Below are positions 26,380 through 36,620 of a stretch of DNA of 64,000 bases, in pieces. The DNA is from Thamnaconus septentrionalis (Eukaryota > Chordata > Actinopteri > Tetraodontiformes > Monacanthidae): assembly GCA_009823395.1 (NCBI GenBank), contig CM020518.1, positions 10,840,501-10,904,500 on the forward strand. The letters run 5' to 3'. The notes beneath the pieces are model-generated. The model saw only the letters and a program-made list of their open reading frames with translations. It was not told the origin of the DNA and did not search any database. The translations under genes were made by a program, and so were the position numbers. Numbering within the stretch: the first letter of the stretch is position 1; every line of letters starts with the position of its first letter.

Positions 26380-27150
26380 TTCCTTCGAAAGCTGATTGGT
26401 CACGTGCGACAAAGACCCCGAGTGAAGACGTCTGGAGCTCGGCCAGACCGGAGCCGTGAAATCTCCAGCGGTCCAGCCTGCGCCGAAAGGTCGTCGCCTC
26501 GTAGTCTCCTCATTTTTTTTTTTTTTTTTTTCCCATTCTGCATTCTGAGTGCTCCGAGGTAGAGTCTCTAAAACAAACCCCTAAACCAGAACGTTCAGCC
26601 CGCGGCTTTCCCCTCGCCGCTGGAGCGCAGCCTCCCTTCTGTCTTGACCGTGAAGCCTTTGATGCCTCCTCCCCCGTCAGCGCGCTCTTCCAAAGAAACC
26701 TTATTTGCCTCTCCTCACATGAACCCGGCGACTCGGGGCTGCGTTTGTTCGTCGCGGAGGGAACGTGGTTAGCTGAGTCTGGAGGCTGAGCTCTCTTTTA
26801 TTTTGTCTCCCTGCATCCATTTGCGTGCTCCGAGGAGAGGCGCGCTCCCTCGCTCGCTCGCTCCCTCGCTTCGCCTGATGCTCTCCTTTTCTGCCAGTAC
26901 CTTTGATCAAGCCGGGAGAGTGAGGGAGGGGGGGGGGGTTTGAGCTTGCCGTTGGAAGCGCCATCACTCCGACGCAGGAGGGGGCAAGGAAGAAGGGATT
27001 GGAAAGCCTCTTCCCACCGCGGCGCTTGCCGTCTGACACACTCTGCGCGAAAAAAAGAGCGGAGCGACAACTTAATGAGCTGCTGGGCGCAGCCGGCGGA
27101 GCGGCGGCGCTCAGTGACTTAAAGTTTTCGCAGCGCGGTGGCGTTCGCTG
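26380..27150. promoter_or_regulatory. CpG-rich intronic island with CCAAT and E-box
   Basis: The block is rich in CpG (for example AAAGGTCGTCGCCTCG). It starts with GATTGGTCACGTGCGAC, an inverted CCAAT box joined to a CACGTG E-box, and contains a G4 motif at 26914. It could be an internal promoter or enhancer of the large intron. No TATA box or adjoining first exon was recognised. Confidence 0.25.
26914..26938 (+). other. Canonical G-quadruplex motif
   Basis: GGG-AGAGTGA-GGG-A-G11 is a sense-strand motif in the CpG-rich 26.4-27.1 kb part of the large intron. The long G run supplies the last two tracts. Confidence 0.8.
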
Positions 27151-27615
27151 AGAGAACACAGGAATAAATGAATAATGTCGCGCATGACAGAGCGCAATCA
27201 GGCGAGTTCTTTCCCAGCTAAAGATGACGCCCTGATTTGTCCGTGACTGCTAACATCGGTAATTTGTAGTCGTCACTGAAAAAATGTTGGTGCCTCAAAC
27301 TAAACTAATTCCTTTACTTTGCAGTTTTAACATTTGACTGTCCCAGCAGCAAATGACAGAACTGTGAAGATGAGTTCAAGTGCTCTTCCCTCTGAATGAG
27401 GCTTAAAGGAGATTTTAAACAATAAACAATATTGGCACAGACCGCACTTAACCTTTTGAAGAAGCGTATCATTTCCTTATCAAAAAGAATTAATTCAGAA
27501 TTTTTTCCGGTGAAGTGTTATCCTTTCGTTTAACTTCAGATCTCTTTAAGGACGCTCTCTGATTTTTACGCACTGATGATTTAAACCCGGACGTGTTTTC
27601 GGTGGCGTTAATTTG

Positions 27616-27635
27616 CCTCGTCGAGAACGACGAGG
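27616..27635. repeat. Hairpin, 8-bp stem with an AGAA loop
   Basis: CCTCGTCG, AGAA, CGACGAGG. It is a GC-rich stem in the large intron, upstream of a block with homeodomain-like AT-rich sites. Confidence 0.85.
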
Positions 27636-27879
27636 ATCGTTCACAAAACCGCTCTCGGCTCGCGGCGGACTGATTGATGGCGCGTCTCGGCCTCATTATT
27701 CCCCTCAACCGGAATGTTCAGAAAGCCCCCCCGAGGGGCGACCTCAGACACCTGCTCTGGAGGCCTCTGATCACCGAGGTAGGGGGTGTGTCAGTGGTCG
27801 CATTATCAAAGCACAGTTGGTGAGATCATTAGAGGCCGAGAGTGGCCTGAGCTCCTTCCGGAGCTTCCGCTCAATAACC

Positions 27880-28060
27880 CACTGTAGTTTATTCAAACAT
27901 ATGCTGCAGTATAGGGCTTCAGACTTCAAAAGGTATAATTATTTAGCTCTCGCATGGGCTGATCAGCAGTCAAACCGGTCAGATGATGCCCATGCTGCAA
28001 ACGAGACAGCCTCAGGTAAAAGGAATAATGATTTTTCAGTTGCCAGGATGATTAAATAGA
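27880..28060. promoter_or_regulatory. Candidate conserved non-coding element
   Basis: A balanced, repeat-free block has GGTATAATTATTTAGC, GGGCTGATCAGCAGTC and GGAATAATGATTTTTC. It is open in one frame as the C-terminal part of a 148-codon ORF, but lacks flanking splice signals I would trust. Confidence 0.2.
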
Positions 28061-28322
28061 ACAAAAGGGAGGAGGAGCAGAGAGGAGAAGCCAACCAACG
28101 CCGCGTGTTTAACATTTGCTGGAGCAGCGCTGGCATTTGGAAAGACGCCTCTCAGTCGCGGTCATGCATCAACAGGTGGGGGAGGGGAGGGGAGGTGATG
28201 AGGAGGGAGGTGGACGCTTGCGAGGAAAAAGGAGCAGGTGCGCCAATGAACAAGTGCCGATTAATTCAATGAATGAAGGCAATGGGACGTGTTGGTCATG
28301 TGATCACAGGGTGGGCCTGTTA

Positions 28323-28355
<33 letters not shown>
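28323..28355. repeat. (GCT)11 microsatellite
   Basis: Eleven uninterrupted GCT units at the 3' end of the large intron, about 680 bases before the 29033 exon. It encodes poly-Ala in one frame, but no exon structure surrounds it. Confidence 0.92.
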
Positions 28356-28356
<1 letters not shown>

Positions 28357-29032
28357 CTAAGACACGACTGCTTGCTTTTAAGACACAACATCTCCCAAAG
28401 CTCAAAAGTGTGAAAGTCGTCAAAGAGAATTGAAGTTAGGTTTGGGTTTTCTGAAACGGATTGCTCGTTCCCCCACCTGCCTGATTGTCTTTCCCAGCCG
28501 GGATTGTTTCCACCTGTTCCCCGTTACATCGCGTGTGTGTCTGCCTGGTGCCACTTCATCGAGTCTTCCTCGTCAAAAAGCAGCCTCTACTCAGTGTCAA
28601 CTTTGAGCCGTGCCTCTTGTGTACATTTGTAGTATTTATACTTCTTTATGTTCTTTAATTCTTTTAGTTTTCCGCCTTGCAAATCTTTTGTTATCATTCT
28701 CTTCTCTCTGTTTCCTGTTTTGTTTTTTCTGAGCTCCGACCTCGTGCGAGCTCAGTCGTGACAGACATCACACGTTGCACCCGGCCATCGTTTCAGAGAA
28801 ATTAGTGCTAATGCACGATAAGCAGATTCTCTGCAACCTCACGGTACTCGAGAAGCAGCAGGCGCGCATTAAAATAAAATCATCTCCCGCTGAAAGACTC
28901 CCTAGCCCAAAACATCGGGAGACTAAAAATAGTCACGCGGAGAAGCGCTGCTTAACGTCAAGCTGGAAACCGTTTCCCCCCCCCCGAAACCGACCCTCCT
29001 GACGCCGCCTCGCCGTTTGCCTCCCCCTGCAG

Positions 29033-29212
29033 GGCTGAAGCAGATCCACGCCCTGTCCATCCAGGGCAACTACGAGCTGCGCATCGACCTGGAGGACTTT
29101 GAAAACAGCACGGCGTACGCCCAGTACGGCACCTTCGGAGTCGGCCTCTTCTCCGTGGACCCCGACGACGACGGATACCCCCTGACCGTGGGCGACTACT
29201 CCGGCAGCGCAG
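29033..29212 (+). CDS. fibcd1: fibcd1 exon: central fibrinogen-related domain (internal exon)
   Basis: This 180-bp exon completes the split glycine (G|GG), encodes 59 full residues beginning LKQIHALSIQ, and ends with the first base of another glycine codon. Recognisable FReD elements in order are the GLKQIHALS turn, the YELRIDLEDFE strand, an N-S-T glycosylation sequon at 29104-29112 (in the position of a known FIBCD1 N-glycan), the tract ending FGVGLFSVDP, and DGYPLTVGDYSGSAG, the conserved Y.L...Y.G.AGDSL region. Acceptor CCCTGCAG|GG and donor GCAG|GTACGG are good. Third codon positions are strongly G/C-rich, unlike the flanking intron. The frame joins the upstream and downstream exons without a stop. 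The identity as FIBCD1 rather than a generic FReD protein rests on the LEDFEN.TAY.QYG and FSVDP.DDGYPLT strings. Confidence 0.95.
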
Positions 29213-30562
29213 GTACGGCACTCTGGGGAAATAGTCAAAGGCTGTGCCGGCAAGCTAGCACGTTTTTGAAATGTGTCTTCTGGGGAGAATAAGAGGGCGT
29301 AATTTCAAGCATGCTCCCATTTGACATTAACATTTAACTTAACACCCATTTAACTGCACATCCATTTGTCAAGTCTCAAGCGATCGGGTAAAAAAAACAA
29401 AAAAAAACTGGGGCTGCTGATACAAACCCATACTGCCAACATCTCGATCGATCTCGATTAATTGCACTGCCAAGTCTGCGCTTGCATATATATGTACTTT
29501 TGGAAAAAGAAGAGAGAGAGAGAAGGCGGAGTAATTTGAAATGAAGCAGCAGTTTAAAGGATCAGAGAGAATGGGGGGCAGATATGAGAGATGGAGCAGA
29601 TCTCAGGGCAGAGGAAGGAGGGAAGAGGACGGGACAGGTGCGAGAGGAGATTAGAGGAGAAGAAGGGGGAAATAAACTACTGCGGCGGCACAGTTCATAA
29701 GCAGAGGAGATTTACTCCCCAGATACGGCGCCGACTGTCACGCTCCTGGCTCGTCCCCAGCGGGGCCCGACCTTGAATCCGTCGGAAGCCCATCTGAGGC
29801 CTTTTCACATGCGAGGGGCATGACGAGCGAGTGGCAGGAAAACGTGAAATGATCAGATATGAATTCCCGCGCCCCGACGGCCTCGGTGCAAATTTACAAG
29901 AGGAGCCGAAAAATTCCGACAAGAGTCCGACAAAACAGCCGGAAAAAAAGTTTTGTTGGGACAGTTACATTTGCATCTCGTTTGTCAAAAACGTGTTCGG
30001 CGACGAGCAGCGGATAATGAGCCCGTCGGCGTCGGTTCCGCGCGACCGTCGCGGCTGCTTGACGCTCTTGTCGGCAGTGCGGAATTTCGTACGAATCGAC
30101 GGGAACAAAATCAAAACTTACTCCTGGCTTGACACGCGAACGCTGTTTGAAAAAAATATTTTTCTAGCGCCTCAGTTCTTGAGATCCAGAAAAAACAAAA
30201 ACAAAAACAAAGTGCCAGATGGTGAAATTCGTCTCGTGACGCCTGCTCTCACCTTTCGCTGCCTTTCAGGAGACGTGCCGTCATTATTATCACTGCGTGT
30301 GTGTTGTGTGCGCTTGTGTGTGTTTCTGGCTGCCGTCGTTTTCTGATCAGCTGACAGGTGCTCATTTGGGCTCGAGGGAATCGGATCTTAATGGGCTTCA
30401 GAGGTTGTCTGTTGCACCCCCCCACCCCACCCTTCCCCACTCAGAGCAACATCCAGCTTCTTGCAAATGAGCCTTTAAACGCTCCCCTTTTTCTTCTCTC
30501 CTCCGGACATCATTGCATTGTCAACAGCCGCTGAGCGACTCGCTTTTCTTTCCCCGCCCCTG

Positions 30563-30595
30563 CTCCTCCTCCTCCTCCTCCTCCTCCTCCTCCTC
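30563..30595. repeat. (CTC)n microsatellite
   Basis: About eleven CTC units in the last fibcd1 intron. Confidence 0.9.
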
Positions 30596-31699
30596 GTCGG
30601 CCAAAGTGCTACAAGCGCATCAGCCGCACCTGTCATCTTGTCTCGGAGCGCCGATGCGCAACCACGCCGATAACAAACGGAGGGGAGCGGAGCCGGGCAG
30701 AGTGATGGGCGCTGGGAGCAAGACGGCCACATCCTGGGCAATTAAGCGGCTGTTTGATGCCCCCGACGAGGCGTCAGTCGCCACCTGAAGTCGGCCGAGC
30801 GCCGCCTCATTCCCGCTCTCAACGGCCACAGTGTGACGCATGATTGAGATGGGAAGGAGCCCGGAGGAGGAGATGGCAAGATTTTGGAAATTTATCGCCA
30901 CTTGGTTTCCACTGGCGACAGCACCCGCTTTGGTAGTTTGAGCCGTATGTTGGATACGTGAGCGTGTCACCTCGTTGCAGTTGGACAAACTGCCCCCCCC
31001 CTCCCCCCGCCCGGGGGCATTCACCGTCTCCCTGACGTTCTTTCATTTTAAAGAGAATCTGGCTGGTGTGCAGAAGATAGATAGATATGCTCCACTTGTC
31101 GCACAAACGTGCTCATTCTCCTGTCTAACCAGTTGATCGCATACCTGTGTAGTTCCGCCCTTTGGGTACTTGGAACCCCAAGGCAACAGCAACATACACT
31201 AAAGCCTTTTAGGGTACCATCCACAGTGGAGACATGTCAAATTGTACCGTAACCCTCGGTGGAAACGCACCGTCATAAATTCGAGTCAGTACAAAGAATT
31301 GAGTTTCCCATCACTAATTGTAACACAAGTTATTCCAATAAATGTGGGCGCTTAGGCCTCACGCGCAAAAAAAAAAAAAAATGTATTTAACATCTGTCAT
31401 CCACTCTAGCTGGTCTTATCTCTTCTTCTAACATTTACATGAAAATGTATTATTCATTAAAAAAAAAAAGGGGTGGGAGGATTGGAAAGTCAGCAGAGGA
31501 CCTTTGATAAATTGGCTTTTTCAAGCCATGTGACCTCCTGCTCTCCGTAATGAGATCAATGGCTCAGCGCCTGAACTGTTTCCATTGTGCCTCCTCCCTC
31601 AGTGCAAAGGCTCGGCGACTGAAGAGTCGAGGAGCGTTTGATCGTTCAGGGCTTTGTCACATCACAGGGGGAATGCAGAGCCGTTGGACGCAGGTTTTA

Positions 31700-31790
31700 C
31701 TGCCGTCCATCCAACCGTCCATCCAACCATCCGTCCGAACATAGATCCATCATTCAACTATCCAAGCATCCATCAATCCATCATCTAAGT
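31700..31790. repeat. Degenerate CATC/ATCC tetranucleotide tract
   Basis: Imperfect CCATCCAA/CCGTCCAT units decay into CATCAATCCATC. It lies in the last fibcd1 intron. Confidence 0.75.
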
Positions 31791-32226
31791 TCAAAGTCTA
31801 CTAATCTTACTAATCTAAAAGTTGAAAGTATGACCGATACTTTGCATCATGTATCCATCCAGGAAGAGCACACAGGAAGTGTTTGCAATGAGGAGACAAA
31901 GTTTGGAAGGTGACCCGACAAAACTGTCTCTCCAACACATTCGAACGGACCATTTTCAAATGTGTTACTCCGAGAGTGAACACATCTTGGGGCATCCTGT
32001 TCGTGCGATCTGACACTTGCAGGAACCAGCTGGTGGTCCAGCGCTGAGAGTGCCGCGGCTACGTCACTAGCATAAGCAAATCTCTTTCGCAGGCAGCGAG
32101 GCAAGAAATTGCTCCCTGGTTTGGCAAGATGGATGAGTGAAATTTCAGTGCTGAAACTCAGCGTGGTGCGGCTGCCCTCCAGGGTAATTTCTTTTGTTCT
32201 CACAGCAACCTTTCCTTGCCCCGCAG

Positions 32227-32492
32227 GTGACTCTCTGCTGAAACACAACGGCATGAAGTTCACCACCAAAGACCGCGACAACGACCACTCGGAGAACAAC
32301 TGCGCCTCCTTCTACCATGGCGCCTGGTGGTACCGCAACTGCCACACGTCCAACCTCAACGGCCAGTACCTGCGCGGCCAGCACACCTCGTACGCCGACG
32401 GCATCGAGTGGTCCTCCTGGACCGGCTGGCAGTACTCGCTCAAGTTCTCCGAGATGAAGATAAGACCAACGCGTGACCCAGAAAATAAATGA
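32227..32492 (+). CDS. fibcd1: fibcd1 terminal coding exon: ligand and calcium site of the FReD, stop codon
   Basis: The exon completes a glycine codon and encodes 87 residues from [11 protein letters not shown] to the C-terminal PTRDPENK, then TGA at 32490-32492. It carries the functional centre of the domain. The calcium-site aspartates of the DRDND motif are at 32277-32279 and 32283-32285. The Cys pair flanking the pocket is at 32301-32303 and 32340-32342. Residues equivalent to human FIBCD1 Tyr405, His415, Tyr431 and Ala432, reported to form the acetyl-binding S1 pocket, are at 32313, 32343, 32391 and 32394. The segments [17 protein letters not shown] and [14 protein letters not shown] are typical FIBCD1/FReD sequence. 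All these key residues are intact, implying a functional chitin/acetyl-binding receptor end. The C-terminal tail after KIRP is short, as in FIBCD1. The acceptor is CCCCGCAG at 32219-32226. Pocket numbering comes from memory of the published structure. Confidence 0.96.
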
Positions 32493-34953
32493 AAGAGACG
32501 TTTGGTTTTTTTTGGCTTTCCTTTTTTTTTTTTTTTGTTTATCCGTAACATTACCGACCACAACTTCTGACAGCTAGGCGATTCTTCTTTTCTCTGTATT
32601 GTTTCTTCTCACCGCTAAAACTTACCTCTGTGAGTTCAGTTTAATCTGCTGTTTACCTCCTAATGTTTCTACCCCATATTTTGTTTTTGGCTCCTTGCGC
32701 CATCATTTAGCTCCTTGTTTCACACTGGCTTTCATTTCACTCTCTGTTCCCTTCTAAGAAAAAAAAAAAAGCCATCATCATGACTTATATTTTTTTACGA
32801 TTTAGTCAACTGAAAAAAAAGCACACCGCAGCTCCAAAGCCACAGCTTTACCGCGCCCCTGCAGAATCGCACACTGGTGATTTCCTCCTGACACGTACCT
32901 CTGACCTCCCATCTGCGCTGACACGGCATTTTAGGTTTTGCGGCTCGTCCTTTGCTGCCCGCTGCCGTGTACTCTGCAGACGGAGAGAGTTGCTCCGAGT
33001 CAAGCAGGCGGAGAAAAGTGACCCAGATCGACCCTCCACCCCCGTCCGACCCACAAAAAAAATAGGAAATATCCGTCCGCTGTACATCATTTGCATTTGC
33101 CTGAGACCCAGGGCGCTGCAGTCGCGGCGGAGCGACTCCATTCCTCGATTCCAGCAAGAGGGGGAAATTAGCGCGGAACGAAAGTGGAAGAAGAAAAGGA
33201 GTCCAAAAAGAAGGGGGGGAGGGGGCGGCGCATCTCATTGGTTTGGCTCGGGCCATTAGGGAGCATATTGGGCGTTTTGTCTGATCTGCCTGCCAGCTGA
33301 GTACTGGCCAAGCGGATGCCGCGTTCGCAGATGGTAACCCAGCACTTCTCATGTTTGTGTGTGTGTGCGCGCGAACGTGTGCATGCGTGCGTGCGTGCAT
33401 GCGTGTCAGCAACAGAGGGAGTCAGACAGGCAGGAGTTGTGTGAGTTACACCATCAATTTCCTGTTGTCAGCTCGGCGGAGGGACCAGAGCAACTCGGAC
33501 GTTTAGAGACGACGGACTTGAGGCGATTGCGCGGCGGCCGCCGCCGCCGCCGGACGTTTTTCCCCCTCCGTCTCGTCGCCGCGACGAGGAATCACTGGTG
33601 GAAGCTACGCAGGAGAGAACGTCAGGACCATCGCAAGAACGAAATGAAGGAGTTGTGTGGCGTTCCTCATCTCTCGACCTGCCACAGACATTCGGGGACG
33701 ACTCCTTCATTCCTCGTCTCTCATTTAGCGTTTCTTTACCTGCCTCCATTCTGAGTGATTGCAATGCTGTTTGTTTGTGCCGCACAGCTTCTATTGTCAT
33801 GTTGAAGACTGCGATAAAAAAAAAAAAAAGAATCATTTTGATGCTCAGTCTTACTCAAGGTGCCAATTTTGAGTAATAACTGAAAAAGTTCACGGGAAAA
33901 AACACATTTGAATTTCAAGCAAGGCAAAAAAAAAAAAAAAAGTGATAGAGTCGAAAAGTATGATTTAAAATGACAGAAAATGGTGCAATTTAGTTTTTTC
34001 CCCAGACAATTCTCTCTCCTAAAGTGGGCAAATTAGCTATTTTTCCGTTCCATCGAGTGTTCTGGATGTACTGAAAGCTTTAAAAAAAAAAAAAAAAAAA
34101 AAGAATATATATGTAGATTTTATTGTACAGTGTGTATGAATTTTAGAGCATGTGAAGCCGTTTTTCTAGCCATGTTACAAACACAAAGAAGCACATGGAC
34201 TAAACAATACCCACAAGTTGGAGGGCGTAACGCAAAGCAAAATATACAAGAGCGATGTATAGTTACAAAACTTTATCGTCCCGCCACCTCCTTCTGCCTG
34301 AGAGACAGTCGGGGACGTCCAGTGATATACACTGTTCGGTGCAGAAAGAGGAGGAGGAGGAACGTGATGATCCCTTAAGCACACGCCCAACAACCTGCAG
34401 CACAAAGATAGAAATCTTTCACAGAGGCACAATGTAAAGAAGAATTTCTACCGGAAATCTCCCTCGGCACGTTAGCCGCCCTTTTTTCGGCCGGAGCTGC
34501 CGAAGGTCCCGAAAAACGGAGGACGCCGCCGGGATGTGTGATGAAAGGTCAGGCGGCTGACACCCGCAAACGGCTGTGAGTCTTTTCCCGTCATCCCGCC
34601 GCGGCACCTGTGCGGAACCCCCCGCCGTCACTTTGAAGGATTTTCGGCGGTGCCTCTTGTCGCGTTACGAGCAAATGGCGCGGCGCCACCTGCCTACGGC
34701 GTCAAAGTGTAGCTGCTGATGCCGCGACAGCAAAAGAGCTGAGGCGCTTTTTTTTTTTTTTTTTTTTGTCGAGGGCTGAGGATAAAATATTCCCGGAGCT
34801 GTGAGAAGTACCAAGTTCCGAAGAGTTTCCCCGGACTGACTCTGAGTGGGGAAACGCTCGTGTGAATGTGTGTGTCTTTCCTGTGTCGCACACGCTACGC
34901 TTCCGCTTCAAGGGCCCCGCGCAAAACTGGCGTTGGGTCGGGCGTCGGAGAGA

Positions 34954-34977
34954 CCCGCCGGCCCGCCCGCCGGCCCG
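34954..34977. repeat. 12-bp GC-rich tandem duplication
   Basis: CCCGCCGGCCCG occurs twice in direct succession within the CpG-rich part of the probable fibcd1 3' UTR. Confidence 0.92.
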
Positions 34978-35151
34978 CGACGGACTCCTACTTATCGTGA
35001 CGATTGTGACCCCAATGCAAGTGGACGCCACCTCCTGGCACTGTGTTGAACTGCGCTTGTACCCTTCTAAAAAAGACGAAAAAGATAGGAAAAAAAAAAC
35101 ACACCGCTCCCCCCACCACCGTGTGTTCACCTACACACATGCGCGCGCACA

Positions 35152-35153
<2 letters not shown>

Positions 35154-35194
<41 letters not shown>
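35154..35194. repeat. (CA)n microsatellite in the probable fibcd1 3' UTR
   Basis: About 20 CA units follow an ACACATGCGCGCGCACAC lead-in that is also alternating purine-pyrimidine. If the 3' UTR call is right, the transcript would carry a CA-repeat RNA element of the type bound by hnRNP L. Confidence 0.9.
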
Positions 35195-35197
<3 letters not shown>

Positions 35198-35739
35198 CGT
35201 GCTCACTGTTACCCACCGATGCCATGTCGCTCCCCTGTTCTTTAAATGTGACGACACCCGCTGTTTGCCGTGCCTCGCTCCCGCGCTCTCTCTGCCGCCT
35301 CCTGCTGGGGTCTCCGAGGGAGGCACCGACGGACGGAGCAGAATCGGAGGCTTTAATCACTCCCAGTATTCCCGCCCCACGTCTCCCTTGGACGCTCCAC
35401 CCCCCACCCCCCTTCCCCACTGTATACGTCCTGACTCTCCGCGGCCTCTGCTGCCAAACCTCGCCTCCCACTCCACACGTCTTAAATTCTCCCCTCTTCT
35501 GACTCTCCGCCAGTTTATTGCTCTGCTTTTTTCGCCCTGCGTCTGCCTTCCCCAAATGCCGCCGTCCTCGGACTGCCCACCCTCCTGCTCCCCCCTTCAA
35601 GGGAAGAAAAAAAAATACAAATCCTAGTGCGGAACTAACCTTTGTTTCCTTTTCCTTTTTATTTTTAGTGAAGTACTATAGATTGTTTTGCTGGAAAAAA
35701 AAATCTTGATACTGTGTTTCAATGTTCTTGTCAACATTT

Positions 35740-35745
35740 AATAAA
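35740..35745 (+). terminator. fibcd1: candidate polyadenylation signal AATAAA of fibcd1
   Basis: A canonical hexamer lies 3.25 kb after the fibcd1 stop, in an AT-rich context, with a GT-rich then T-rich element starting about 30 bases downstream. It is the first clear signal downstream of the stop that I could find by eye. Confidence 0.55.
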
Positions 35746-36419
35746 CATTCACATTTTATAAATGGGAAAAGACCTCAATGTGTGCCAGCTTTTTTTTTTT
35801 CCTTTCGTCTTGTTTAGCAACTTTAACTTTGAAAGCTTAAATCGCCGACCCTAATTAATTAAGGTCATTTTCACACCTAATTGTCCTGTATTCCCCTCCT
35901 GGCCAGTGGGGGCACTGCATCAAGAAATACCTCAAGGGGAAGACAAGAGGAACATTGAACGAGGTCAACTTGCTTCATCTGCAGTTGTTTTGGTTGCGTG
36001 CACCCACAATGCCTTGCGTCATAGTGCACGTACCACTCTCTGCTTTTGGCTCATTTTCAGTAGATTGAGGACAACATAGGCAAACCAGAGTTCAGACTTC
36101 TTTGATCCGCATCAGAGTTGGACACGTTCCGATTTCACTCCACCTTAAACGAACTGAACATTCAAATTAGTTTTTCAGAGTTTGATTGGACAGTGCTGAA
36201 CTTCCCCTCAAGGTCCCTTTACATACAGTACCTATCCTCAGATCACTTTTTTTTTTCTTTATCTCAGACTTTAAACAGAGGAGCCTTGCAAAATAAATGA
36301 TAAAAAAAAATACACTTCTATGGAAAAACCTATTACGAACCAGAGGCTACATGCTCGTAGCCAGTGCCTTCATGTCTGACGGTGTTTACTCCAAGCACTT
36401 AGCTGTCCGGAGATGACAG

Positions 36420-36620
36420 TAATCCAGAGCTTGACAGACTTTAAATGAGAGCCATTACAGTGAAAGCCAAATTTGCATAATTTACCTGAGTAAGCTGCTG
36501 ATCAGCCGGCGAGCATACGTCTAAAAATAAATAATGAGACAAGTGTTATACTGAGGAGGTTAATTAGCCTTTAATGAAGATGTCCCTTGTTGTCTGTCGT
36601 GTCAGGCAGCACGCTGGCCC
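36420..36620. promoter_or_regulatory. Candidate conserved non-coding element downstream of fibcd1
   Basis: This repeat-free block contains AAATTTGCATAATTTACC (octamer at 36471-36478), CTGCTGATCAGCCGGC, AAATAAATAATGAGAC and GAGGTTAATTAGCC, a homeodomain-type TTAATTA core. There is no plausible exon. It lies about 0.7 kb beyond the proposed polyadenylation site. Conservation is inferred from texture. Confidence 0.3.

Larger units (their letters stand above)
2702..29032 (+). other. fibcd1: fibcd1 26.3-kb intron splitting the FReD coding region
   Basis: The intron begins GTAAGT at 2702 and ends in a pyrimidine-rich CCCCCTGCAG at 29032. It is a phase-1 intron, cutting the glycine of the WLG motif. 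I found no nested gene: open frames inside are compositional or derive from microsatellites. The content is a mosaic. Roughly 2.7-10.8 kb is ordinary sequence with A/T homopolymers. A MITE lies at 10.8-11.2 kb. CpG-rich islands alternate with AT-rich homeodomain-type sites at about 11.3-19 kb and 22-28 kb. Microsatellites occur at 10.36, 14.55, 16.87, 17.66 and 28.32 kb. The density of CpG islands and octamer or CACGTG sites suggests that it carries regulatory DNA, which is inference. Confidence 0.85.
29213..32226 (+). other. fibcd1: fibcd1 last intron (3.0 kb)
   Basis: This phase-1 intron runs from donor GTACGG at 29213 to the acceptor CCCCGCAG ending at 32226, which follows two pyrimidine-rich runs. 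It contains a (CTC)n run near 30563-30595, a degenerate CATC/ATCC tract at 31700-31790 and an octamer ATTTGCAT at 29969. An open frame of 171 codons at 29831-30346 matches no family I know and has intron-like composition, so it is not called a gene. Nothing else recognisable is present. Confidence 0.85.
32493..35765 (+). other. fibcd1: fibcd1 probable 3' UTR
   Basis: After the TGA I see no canonical AATAAA until 35740-35745, where an AATAAA sits in a T/A-rich context. A GT/T-rich stretch follows about 30-60 bases later (TGTGTGCC, then a T run), the usual layout of a cleavage site near 35760. This would give a 3.3-kb 3' UTR. The interval contains long A or T runs (33820, 33927, 34082, 34748), a CpG-rich part at about 34440-35050 and a (CA)n tract. 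An AATAAA also overlaps the stop codon (32484-32489), but it is inside the coding frame. The UTR extent is inferred, and a weaker upstream signal could be used instead. Confidence 0.5.

Noticed and set aside
29831..30346. 171-codon open frame in the last fibcd1 intron
   Set aside because: No domain, no convincing splice sites or start context, and intron-like composition. The length can arise by chance in CpG-containing DNA.
32145..32563. Minus-strand open frames over the terminal fibcd1 exon
   Set aside because: Shadows of the GC3-rich + strand coding exon.
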